Shown piece by piece: positions 54,918 through 64,000 of a stretch of 64,000 nt of DNA; positions within the stretch are counted from its first letter, which is position 1, and each line of letters begins with the position of its first letter. The stretch comes from Phragmites australis (Eukaryota > Streptophyta > Magnoliopsida > Poales > Poaceae), in the NCBI RefSeq assembly GCF_958298935.1, contig NC_084933.1, positions 4,571,001 to 4,635,000 of the forward strand. Reading direction: 5' to 3'. The notes beneath the pieces were generated by a model. It ran no database searches, had not been told where the DNA came from, and worked only from the letters and a program-made list of their open reading frames with translations. The position numbers and the translations under genes are program-made.

Positions 54918-57900
54918 ATGGCATCACCAACCGCCAATCCAGGCCAGGTGTTAGAAGGAGATGTAGTGTCGCCGTCAAACATTGAAGAAGGTAGCCCGAG
55001 TCACTACCTCAACCTGGACCAAACAGATGCATGTGGAGGCAATGAGGTAATTCATAAGTAGATGAATGCATCTGTTGTATATATTATCGTATAGGTTCCC
55101 AATAGTTTTTTCGCTTATGCGCAGATGCTTGATGCTCCGGAGGGTCACGACAATGAGCAATCCCAGGAGCGGCATCATGTCCAAGGTCCCTTGAAGATGC
55201 CTACGGGATGATTTGTGATCACGGAGGTCTCACCAGCAGGGGAGCCAGCTGCACCAGAGAGAGTTCTGGGGCCATACAAGTCAGTCTGTGGGATTGCTAT
55301 TAAGGATCACGTGCCCATTAGCTACAGATTGTAGACTGGTGAACAAGGTGATCCGCACGTGGTTCCTGATTCGATTAAGAACGACATCTTGTGGCCCAAG
55401 ATATTAGAGAAGTTTGACTTCCCTGAAGAAACAGATATGGAAGTAGTTAAGCGTAAGACGCTAATGATGATGGGCCTTTCATTTAAGAACTGGAAGGGGA
55501 CACTGAACAGAACATATGTGCAAAAAGGTACAATGCCAGATTTCCGCAAATGGCCACAACTGGAAGATTATTGGCAAGCCTTTGCAGAGTACAAGTTGTC
55601 GGAAGAAGCACAGAGGTTGAGTGAGGTGAACAAAGCAAACTTGAAGAAGAACCTGTACCCCCACAGAGTCGGTAGTCGTGGGTACGTGAGGAAATAAAGA
55701 TAGTGGCAACAACAGCTAGATGAACTGCGAGAGAGAGGTGTCATGCCTGAGATGGAGGGCTGGAGCGAACGATCGACATACTTCCTTCTTGGGAGGGGTG
55801 CTTCTTACTCGTCTGATGGAAGCTTATCCTTTACGACCTCCAAAGACCTAGAAGCGACGCAAGATCTTGCAAAAAAGCTTGCGGAAGCCCACGAGCAGTC
55901 TTCACAAGGCTCTTTCAATCCAGACAGGGATAGGGACGAGCTCACCTTGGCCCTGGGAAACAAGGAGCATGGTGGTCGCACACGAGGCGTTGGGGTGATG
56001 GGTTGGAAATTTGGATTCCCAGGCGACGTCGACAGTTACAAGAGTTGAAAGAGATCCCAAGCAGCGCGAGATGCAGAACGAGTGGCAGAACAAGCTAGGA
56101 TGATGGAAATGCTTAAATAAGCATTAAAAAGGGAGAGGGAACATACAGAAGAAAAAATAGCATAAGCAGTGTCCCAAGCCCTCATGCGTCAACGGGGTGC
56201 CATTGTGAGCGAACAGGAACGGCCGAAAGCGTCTCCTGATGGTGCGCGCTCCAGCCCTGGTGGTCGTCGGAGTACCTGTGCATCTACGGGAGTTCCGGGG
56301 GCTGAATCCATCACTTATCCGGTGGACCTCATCACAGCATGGACACCGTGTGAAATACACATTGGTGCTAGGAACATTACCATCAAGGTGGCTTCTGGCG
56401 TGGCTTATCCCCGTGGCTCCCATGAATAATTGCACGGACGTCCGATACCGGAGGGCTACGCTATCGTCGAAGTAGATGAGGCAGTTGACCAGTACCGCCA
56501 TGTTGAGGTGGACTACCCCGCAGAGGGGGCGAACACTATAGGAGAGAACGAGCACACATTCATCACGTAGGAGAAGGTCTACATAGTGTTTCTACCAAGG
56601 ACAGCTCCCGAGAACCTCTACTCTCCAGTACACCTCGGGCCATCGTCGCCTCTTAGATCTCCCTCTCCTCACCCATCTCCTAGAAGAAGTCCACCTCCTC
56701 AGCCATCGCCTCAAAGAAGTCCACCTCTCAAGAAGCCAGCACCATCAAGAACCCAGCCATCAGCTCAGAAAATATGATCAGGTTCCGCAGCATCCAAGCA
56801 GACGACATCATCTAAAAAGTCAGTGGCATCTAAGAAGTTGGTGGAACCCAAGGATGTCTATTCACTCACTGCTGAGGAAACCAAAAAGATTGTGGATACC
56901 AGTGTCATGTCTCATTTCCATCCCCCACCACCTCCACCGAAGCCTGTTGTGCCTGAAGATGCCATGAAATTTTTCACAAAAATGGCCAAAGTTAAAGAGA
57001 CGGGGGCGGCTTCAAGAAAGCTGCCGACTGACTATGAACGCATCAGTAAGAAGCAGGCCAAGAGCAAGTCAGGCCCAATCATTAAGGATGCTCCAAGCAT
57101 TGTGGACTTCCTAGCTGAATCAAGAATAATAGCAGAGGAACTAGCACGACTTACTGTGGGAGCGGATATCCAAAAGATGGATGTTACATGGCCATTTGAG
57201 TTGACCAAACCTTTGGTAAAACTAGATATAGAAATAAACCTTACAACTCAAATGCGTCGATTACATCAATGGTACTTGGAGCATTCCAGACAGGGTTTTC
57301 AGGCGTTCCCCGTAACATATACAGATAATTATTTTCTCAACAAGGATGGCTCTTTCTGGGTGTATGTCAAGGACTTGTATGAATTGTATAAGGCAGATGC
57401 CCTCGACGTGGCTATAGTCAGAGTGTGGACTCTGTAAGTGACTTATGCATATAATTCACGTTATATGATCTTGTACCTTGAAATTACATAGCTAACTTCT
57501 CTCTTTTGTAGAATGGAGATCCAAGCATGCGGACAAGACTTAGATAAGAAAGTAGGATTCATCGATCCTGGGCTTGTGAACCAAAAACTTATAAGGGAGA
57601 ATCCATACTTCACCAAGGACTACTTATTGAAGTGTCTGCTTCACCACCAATACAAGAAATTCATACTCTTACCCTACAATTATGAATACGTGTTTGCGTG
57701 CCAGGGCGTCCTTATTTTATGGGCAACTCGATTCTAGTACTAATTTACTATAGTGACATATTCTGCAGTTTTTATTGGATCCTCCTTGTCATTCACCCAG
57801 ACTTGAGCAAGATCATTGTCTTGGACTCACAAAAGAGAGATCAGACGACTTACCAACACCTCATCGACATGCTAAACAGGTTAACTCGATCATTTAATAT

Positions 57901-58530
57901 TCTCGACGATTGCATCTAAGTTTAATTGGTATTCATATTCACGTACAAGGCGTACACAAGATACCAAAAAAAGAGTATCATCTAGTTTGCATTCAGGAAG
58001 CAATATGATGTAAAAACCTACTTTTCAGTACGCAGGGAATATTCATGTCTTGCATTTCCTACTAAATAAAAAGGTTCATTCATTCCACTGATGAATCCTT
58101 CCCTCTTGAAGTGTATGAGGCAGCCAGCCGGCAACAATCTCTGCGCATTTTATGTTGTTACTAACATGCACGCATTCAGCTCGGACAGAGATGCTGTTAG
58201 GTTCAATGATCCTGAGGTATGAAATAACATATCGATACCTTCTTTTCAATTTCTATATGCGTTCAAGGACTAATTCTTTCTATTCTTCAAACGCAGCGCT
58301 CGAAACTACGCACAAATACGTTACAACCTGCAGAAATACATGCCCTTCAAGAACAGATCGCCGGGTTCTTCTTAGAACATATTATCGACCCAAACGGCGA
58401 GTTTCATGAACCGATCGTGCCGTTCACGCATCACAGATCTTCAGATGACATCATTCCTTCTAGTAGAGAGTATGCGACAAGGAGGAAGGCTACCAAGGGG
58501 CTTTACAACGTATTATATTTCGCCAAATGA
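54918..58530 (+). pseudogene. Second CACTA gene: Transposase_24 region joined to an Ulp1-like (C48) protease region
   Basis: Exon 1 (54918-55046) starts MASPTANPGQVLEGDVVSPS and ends at gag|gtaatt. Exon 2 begins after cgcag at 55125 (MLDAPEGHDNEQSQERHH). Next is the region I match to Pfam Transposase_24 (55359-55697: KNDILWPKILEKFDFPEE, MMMGLSFKNWKGTLNRTY, GSRGYVRK). A polar linker rich in PSPHPSPRRSPPP follows (56640-56760), then a block with TKMAKVKETGAASRKLPTDY. The final part resembles an Ulp1/SUMO-protease fold: KKFILLPYNYE, YWILLVIHPDLSKIIVLDSQ, then RQPAGNNLCAFYVVTNMH at 58117-58170 and a tail LEHIIDPNGEFHEPIVP. The expected catalytic histidine codon reads TAT (Tyr) at 57773-57775, while the aspartate (57824) and cysteine (58142) codons remain. 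Stops (for example TGA at 55209 and TAG at 55333) and frame changes make it a pseudogene. Confidence 0.8.
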
Positions 58531-58586
58531 CACGATATTAATGTATGTCATTAATTACTATTTATTAATGAATGATATGAATTACT

Positions 58587-59010
58587 ATGTATGATGCAAA
58601 GTTGGTATCGACGGAATGGCCTTCCAACGATGATGCGAAGGAGGAGCAAGAAGCAGCGGCCAGGAAGCATGCCCAAGACGAGGATGAGAGGCTGGCCCAT
58701 CAGCTGTGCGCTGCGGAGGAGCAAGAACTGTGTCCCGTAAGCGTGCCCAGGAGGAGGACGACGAGAGGGTGGCCCGTTAGTGTGCTGTGGAGGAGGCCGA
58801 AGGCTCAAACTGTAGAGGCGTTCAGGAGTCAGACTTCGATGTCTTTGACACGCCGGCGAGCCTGGAGCTTAGGCGATGCTGCGGTCGATCAGGCGTGACC
58901 AGGTCCAACGCTCCACCACCATCGCCCCCCCCCCCCCCCGCATCCCCGGATGTACACACGCCAACAGTCGACAGTGCGGAGACGCGGTCCTCATCGCGGG
59001 AGAGGAAGTA
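58587..59010 (+). pseudogene. Charged C-terminal frame at the right end of the CACTA element
   Basis: An Ala/Glu-rich helical frame (NDDAKEEQEAAARKHAQDED, RLAHQLCAAEEQ) repeats about twice with a frame change. A poly-C run (58927-58940) and a proline-rich stretch follow. It is likely the tail of a transposon protein. No family is recognised. Confidence 0.4.
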
Positions 59011-59284
59011 GAGGTAGAGGTAGAGGGATACTGGACTGGTTGAACTCGACCGACTTTTCAGGGGGTGACCTGTGAGAACTATTATGTACATATATGTGTT
59101 TGTCTATGCCTATGACTTGAAATATGTGTTCATTACTATGTATTAATGAAGGTGCATTTATTATTGATTTAAATTAAATATATGTATCATTGTATGCATG
59201 TATTGAGAGAGAGACGGAGAGATCGAGGAGTGAGAGGGATACAGAGAGGATAGAGAGAGGGAGGAGGGGAGGGAGGAGAGGCAA

Positions 59285-59520
59285 AACACTGCCGGCTGAA
59301 GGGGAATCCTTCAGCCGGCAGTGATTTCAGGTTTATCACTGCCGGCTGAAGGATTTAGCCGGCACTACCGGCTGAATCCTTGAGCCGGCAGTGATAAGGC
59401 CCTTCACTGCCAGTCCACCGAGTCGGCAGTGATAGTCCACGACTATCAGTGCCCGTTGCCCACTGCCGACTCCAAAACTGGCAGTGAAAGTGGTTTTGGA
59501 GCCAACAGTGAAGGGGGTTT
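59285..59520. repeat. Right subterminal repeats of the CACTA element
   Basis: Inverted copies of atcactgccggctgaa and agccggcagtgat occur at 59288-59440, with weaker ones to 59515. They mirror the left end. Confidence 0.92.
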
Positions 59521-59946
59521 CTGCAGTAGTGAAGGACACATCATAAGTTTTCCCGACTATATAAGGCAGGGAGTAGGGCACATCCAAGATAATTGAATCG
59601 AGCTAATCAGGAGCCAATCGAAACACATTGAGTAGAAGCCTTACAACAAGCAACTCGTGCCTTCAGACTTTCGAAGTCGCGAACCCCCAATCAAGTCTAG
59701 TCGAATGGAAGACCAACACCTATTGAAGATCCACGATAGAAGCAATCCCCATTCGACTAGATATTGAGCAATAGAAACATAGAAATCCGACTAGTTCTTA
59801 GGACTAGATCCACACACCTTTCTTTGTACTTTGTGATCCTAAGTATAATCAATGGAATTCAACTCGGAGGCTTGAACCTGTATAATTTGTGTCTCTGTTT
59901 GCGGTATCCTTCGACGACTACACGGGTATCCTTATTTTTCATATTC

Positions 59947-61127
59947 TACAATAGATAGTCATGTACAAATTCTCGACGTTAGGAATATAGAATTATTTAT
60001 GTATTCATTAGTAGGGTCATTTTCCTATCCTCACCAATGGGATGTTCAATACAATCAATTGCTATTCATAACTGTAGTCTGTCTATCTCGTGATCCTTGT
60101 GCATTATGGTTTTAAGTACCTTATTACATGTCTCCCATAATAAATTGAGATTATGTTATAGCTAATTCATTGGAGGAGTTGTCTATTATGCTATAAATAG
60201 ATGATATAGACAACTCTTATAACTAGTACTTGGCTATATTGTTGGAGATGCCCTTGTGGGTGGATCTATATTGTATAATTTGAATGCATGGATACAAAGG
60301 ACAATGCAATAGTTTTTACCTTTCCATTGACTTGGAAAGTATATAAAGGCATTCGTTACTACCTTTCATTAATTTCTTAAAATTTGAACCAGTTATATAT
60401 GGTGTTGTAAAATTCATATATCAGAAAAAAAAATGTGTATTACGTAGTTGCTCCTTGCTCCCATGGCAATGTGAGGGTTTCCATCTAGTTTATAAGAAGT
60501 TAAGGGGCTCATATGAGCCTTTTTCTTGATCCTTGGCCCATCTCAGATTTGGACGAGTAGGGCCCATATAGTTTTTGATGTAGGAGAGACATGGGGATTA
60601 AAAGAATATTAGCATTAAGCAATATTGTTTGAGTTTACCCTAAAGAGATTTTTTAGCTCATTTTCATAAATTCATAGAATTTTGGGCTGCTCCCATCATT
60701 AAGAATTTGAATCCAGGTCCGCGATCCTATATTCGATTGACTTGGGGGCATTGTATTCTCTCGCTGTATGAGTGCTAATATAAAGCTGTAAATATTTTAT
60801 TCGCAAATACCAAACGAATCTCACACATCTTCATACATTGATGGAATTCGTTGTTATGATTATAGCGGAGAACTGAGTTAAATGGGATTTTCTGGGTGTA
60901 ATCAGTTGATCATTCTATCTTTGTGTTAAAAAATATGGAATTTAATAATTGCCTATTTATGTTATAGGATTCTGAAAGATTTTTATACATTGAAACATTA
61001 AATTCTTCTAGCATTATGGTATCAAGCTTGAGTCTAGTCATGAACATTTATTGCTTTCTAGTTGATGAAGATTTGTTGGATCCGACTCACGAACATCTGT
61101 TGCCTCCTGCACATAATCGGAAAGTAG
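59947..61127. repeat. Decayed copia LTR and primer-site remnants; no gene
   Basis: 59978-60060 resembles 3447-3530 (tatgtattcattagtaggg, then accaatgggatgttcaa). 60113-60250 contains inverted words gacaactcttataac/attatgctataaatag and ends ttggagatgccc, as in MITEs. At 61016-61030 tggtatcaagcttga resembles a methionine-type primer site. No protein-coding signal. Confidence 0.45.
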
Positions 61128-62350
61128 CACTACGTGAAAAACAGACAAAAGAGATACAAAATTAGTGACGAGTTGTAACATGACCCGTCACTTATGATAA
61201 TAATGAGGGGTCGTAACATGACCCGTCACTTATGATAATAGTGACGGGTCGTAACATGATCCGTCACTTATGTCAAGTTATAAGTGACGGGTCATGTTGT
61301 GACCCGTCACTAATGATAATTGTCATAAATACTTAGTTCACTAATATTTTTTATTTTTCTTTTCTTTTTTTTATTTTTTATCACCTCAGCAGCATTAGAA
61401 TAGAAAATATATATAATTTCTGCTCAAGTTTGATATAAGAGGTGACGGCTATGGACACAAACGTGTGTTCCGAAAATGGTGCAGAAACTTCTAGGGGCGA
61501 GAACTCAATCTTTCAAGCCAAACCTGACAAGCTCGGGGAGAAACGGATGTAACTTTTTCTAAAGATATTCATAAAATAAAAAAAATTAAAATCGAAGTTC
61601 GTATGAAAAATTTATGCCTGTTTTATCGGAAGCACTCTAGGGCACCTATCAAATTACGATCGTTTGCATGAGATATTCAGAAATTCATAAAATATTAATA
61701 CAATTTTACAGGTAAATTATAACCAGTCACCTATCAAATTTTATATGTAAATATTAATACATATTTTATATGTAAATATTAATAATAATTTTATATGTTA
61801 AATAAAAAATCAGTCATCAGTAACGAGTCAAGATTACGACCCGTCACCTATAACCTTCATAAGTGATGGGTCACGGTACTTATGACCTTCGACAAAGAGG
61901 GTAAAAAGATAAAATATCCGTTGTCCATCACAAACACACAATAGCTGAGGTGGTAACACGCGCGCAAGGGGAAATGGCGGGTTCGATTCCCGCTTGACAC
62001 AAAGACTGAAAATAGTACTGAAAAAATAGAAATGATCCATGGCCAGTGGTGATAGGCATGCGTTGAGATGGCTCGGGTGAAAAAATATTTTTTTTGACAT
62101 TTTTTCTGTCAAAAAATGTGAAAAACTATGACCCGTCATTTATGATTTGTAATAAGTGATGGATCACCATTACGACCCGTCACTTATGACCTTAATAAGT
62201 GACAGGTTAAGTTTTAACCCGTTACTAATGAATTTATTGGTGACAGATCCTTACCCGTTACTTATAACTAGTCATCAGTAACGTATTCGAGATGACGGGT
62301 CACCCATAACAATTATGACTCTTCACTTTTAAGTTTTTTTTCACGTAGCG
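61128..62350 (+). mobile_element. Non-autonomous CACTA-like element, 1.2 kb
   Basis: The termini CACTACGTGAAAAA and TTTTTTTTCACGTAGCG are inverted, with one mismatch at the right end. The flanks are TAG on both sides (61125-61127 and 62351-62353). Both ends hold direct and inverted copies of gtgacgggtc/gacccgtcac (for example 61178-61310 and 62130-62310). No transposase is encoded. It contains a tRNA-like module. Confidence 0.93.
61942..61997 (+). ncRNA. tRNA-like module in the non-autonomous CACTA element
   Basis: The text tagctgaggtggtaacac resembles an A box. The sequence ggcgggttcgattcccgct is a perfect T-arm (stem gcggg/cccgc) with a B box. No acceptor stem pairing is visible, so a working tRNA is unlikely. 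Confidence 0.55.
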
Positions 62351-62353
62351 TAG

Positions 62354-62729
62354 GATACCTAACATCTAAGCAGCAGCCTCCAATATCCTATAAAAATGTG
62401 GCAGATCTAGTTGAAACGTCGTTGACCACTTCAGATTTTCAGAATGGAACATAATAGTGGTCGGAGTGACTATTTCCTTGTCACATTTTGTTCTAACCGA
62501 AGGATTGCCGGAACCAGGATACGTACGGAAAACATGGAGAAAATGGTAGTGGGCGTATCGCGGGTGTATATGTCAACAAGAGATTTTTAGAAAATGGATA
62601 AATATCTGGCTTTTTGCATCCTGAGCAACTAACAATTAGTTATTACAATATCCTGACATATATAGTCAACATCATACGGGAAGGAAGTAATGTAAAATGA
62701 TAAAGTATTATGTAGATTACAATCTATAA
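62354..62729. other. No gene recognised
   Basis: Plain AT-rich sequence between the small CACTA element and the orphan exon. It may be the 3' untranslated region of the minus-strand gene. Confidence 0.4.
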
Positions 62730-62858
62730 CTACATGACCATCCGTATTTGATGAAGAGCTCCATTACCACCACTTCCAAAATATGACAAACCATCAGAAA
62801 CTCTTCTCTTTGATCCTCCCTGTGTAGCAGCCTCCAGAAGCTTAGCCAGTAAATACCT
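62730..62858 (-). CDS. Terminal exon of an unrecognised host-like gene
   Basis: A minus-strand exon follows a strong acceptor (tgtttttcag). It reads RYLLAKLLEAATQGGSKRR then VSDGLSYFGSGGNGALHQIR and MVM before TAG (62730-62732). The whole 42 codons are open. I do not recognise the family. The upstream exons should lie right of the window or be interrupted by the CACTA-like element at 63090. Confidence 0.5.
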   Translation of the reverse strand, partial: RYLLAKLLEAATQGGSKRRVSDGLSYFGSGGNGALHQIRMVM

Positions 62859-63089
62859 CTGAAAAACACTTGCATGAAGGACATAAAATTAAAGGTTTTT
62901 TATGGAATACTATGTCATTACGACAGAGTCAAATAGTCCAAAACAATGCCGATATCCTAACTAAGATTTTTTCTCTTTTTCTTAGCTCCTATCTCCCATG
63001 AGCAAGTACCGATTATATGTGATGGTGTCATGTGATCATATGTGATGGTGTCCTATCTCCTGTAAAAGGTTTTTTTTGACATGTCATCA
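62859..63089. other. Intron-like gap with a short direct repeat
   Basis: The sequence would be the intron upstream of the terminal exon. The word atatgtgatggtgtc occurs twice (63014 and 63039). A polypyrimidine stretch lies near 62970. Confidence 0.4.
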
Positions 63090-64000
63090 CACTACGTGAA
63101 AAATGAACGGGTCCCGTACCAGTCACCCCGAACGCGTCACTGATGACATATAATAAGTGACGGGTAAGGACCCGTCACCAATAAAGTCATTGGTGACGGG
63201 TCAAAACTTGATCCGTCAGTTATTAAGGTCATTGGTGACGGGTCCCGTCACTTATGACTTGTTGGTGACCCGTCACATATGACTGATATACGGTTTTCGC
63301 GCTTTTTTGATGCAAAAAAAAGTCAAAAAAAATATTTTTCACCCAAGCCAATCCAACTTAGGCCTATCACCACTCGCCATGTGTCTCTACCTATTTTTCA
63401 TGCTGTTTTTAGAATGTGCGTTCCGTGGGAATCGAACTCGCGACGGCCCCTCGCGCGCGTAGCTGCCTAACCACCTCAACTTCACGTACGTCCTGAAGAG
63501 ACTCGGATAAAAGATCCTTTTTACTATTTTGCCGAGAATCATAAGTGACGGGTCACAACTGTTACCCGTCACTTATTACAAGCCATAAGTGACGGGTCAC
63601 AGTTATAACCCGTCACCAATATTAATTTTACAATAGACATAAAAACCAATTGACTTGAAGTGCCTTCGGTTAAATGGTCATAACTTTTACATACGGACTC
63701 CGATTTCGACATTTTTTGACTCTACGGATATCTACAGAAAAAGTTACATCTGTTTCTCCCCAACTTTGGCGAGTTCGGCCAATTTTTCGAGGCCTAAAAT
63801 GGCTTGGAAGATTGAGTTCTCACCTCCGGAAGTTTCTACACCGTTTTCGGAACGAACGTTTGTGTCCATAGCCGTTACCCCTTACATCAAACTTGAGCAA
63901 AAATGTACAATGGTTCATATTCTAGTGCTTCTGAAGTGAGAAAAAATAAGAGAAAAATAAAATAAAAATATTTTTTTTTGCAATGTTTGGATCATTTTCT
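63090..64000 (-). mobile_element. Second non-autonomous CACTA-like element, right end outside window
   Basis: The start CACTACGTGAAAAATGAACGGG matches the terminus of 61128-62350. The left flank tca (63087-63089) would be the target site. Subterminal gtgacgggtc repeats run to 63290 and again to 63620. Interior landmarks (the tRNA-like module at 63424-63482 on the minus strand, and the phrase ctccccaactttggcgag near 63755) match the first element in reverse orientation. Confidence 0.88.
63424..63482 (-). ncRNA. tRNA-like module, second copy
   Basis: On the minus strand gaagttgaggtggttaggca resembles an A box and gcgagttcgattcccac a B box. It corresponds to the module at 61942 and confirms that it is part of the element family. 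Confidence 0.55.

Larger units (their letters stand above)
50132..59531 (+). mobile_element. CACTA (EnSpm) transposon, 9.4 kb
   Basis: The left end CACTACTATATAAACCCC and the right end GGGGGTTTCTGCAGTAGTG are inverted CACTA termini. Flanks AAG (50129-50131 and 59532-59534) are a perfect 3-bp target-site duplication. Both ends carry arrays of ccggcagtgat/atcactgccgg subterminal repeats, the binding sites for the transposase. Contents from left: TNP2-type transposase gene with an internal deletion, an AT-rich spacer, an internal repeat block with a tRNA-like module, a viroplasmin-type domain, a Transposase_24 gene ending in an Ulp1-like protease region, and a small tail frame. It is defective for its own movement. 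Confidence 0.95.
49918..59941 (+). mobile_element. Probable solo LTR split by the CACTA transposon
   Basis: Once the CACTA element and one AAG are removed, 49918-50131 plus 59535-59941 form about 620 bp. The promoter-like ctatataaggcaggg is at 59558-59572. The late LTR phrases gtgccttcagactttcgaag and gtatccttatttttca are at the end. A 5-bp TATTC occurs at 49913-49917 and 59942-59946. The left end TCTAACACC is not a canonical TG, so boundaries are tentative. Confidence 0.5.

Noticed and set aside
61942..61997. Functional tRNA gene
   Set aside because: The T-arm is perfect but there is no acceptor stem or anticodon arm of normal length, and the module is a repeated part of a transposon family.

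Overview
This window is plant nuclear DNA, most likely from a grass. It consists almost entirely of nested transposable elements with a few host-like gene pieces between them. The evidence is the element types: Ty1/copia and Ty3/gypsy pol genes, Tat- and Tekay-type LTR elements, CACTA (EnSpm) transposons with CCGGCAGTGA-type subterminal repeats, a FAR1-type Mutator transposase, a tRNA-derived SINE, a Tourist-like MITE and GT-AG introns. No intact protein-coding gene is complete here. A panicoid or chloridoid grass is my guess from repeat style only.

Layout. 1-2365: 3' part of a copia element (long open reverse transcriptase/RNase H frame, polypurine tract, short 3' LTR). 2366-7015: decayed pieces (a copia LTR/primer-site remnant, a small inverted-repeat element, a gypsy chromovirus pol remnant, a LINE ORF1 fragment). 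8518-10299: five clean minus-strand exons of the last nucleotide-binding domain of an ABCC-type ABC transporter, with a Tourist-like MITE in one intron. 11066-14330: decayed FAR1/MULE transposase gene with a 147-bp tandem duplication in an intron. 14530-25059: Tekay/Del-like gypsy element on the minus strand whose left LTR is split by a solo LTR (14593-16183). 25230-30328: short-LTR, non-coding element filled with repeat arrays and carrying a SINE. 30830-32030: small minus-strand host-like exons. 32548-49471: large Tat-type gypsy element with gag, protease, RT, two RNase H domains, integrase and an antisense ORF. It is split by two further solo LTRs (33225-34906 and 36199-39199). 49918-59941: solo LTR interrupted by a 9.4-kb CACTA transposon (50132-59531). 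That transposon carries a deleted TNP2 gene, a viroplasmin-type domain and a second gene that joins a Transposase_24 region to an Ulp1-like protease region. 61128-62350 and 63090-end: two related non-autonomous CACTA-like elements in opposite orientation, with an orphan host-like exon (62730-62858) between them.

Insertion history can be read from target-site duplications seen directly: TATTT, CCTTC, AGGCT (three solo LTRs), AAG (CACTA), TAG (small CACTA), TAA (MITE), and near-matches for the Tekay element (atagc/acagc) and the short-LTR element (ggtaa/tgtaa). Most coding regions carry stops or frameshifts. In the Tat element many stops look like C-to-T or G-to-A changes, as expected of methylated, silenced repeats. 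All alignments were by eye, so boundaries and family names should be read with the stated confidence.
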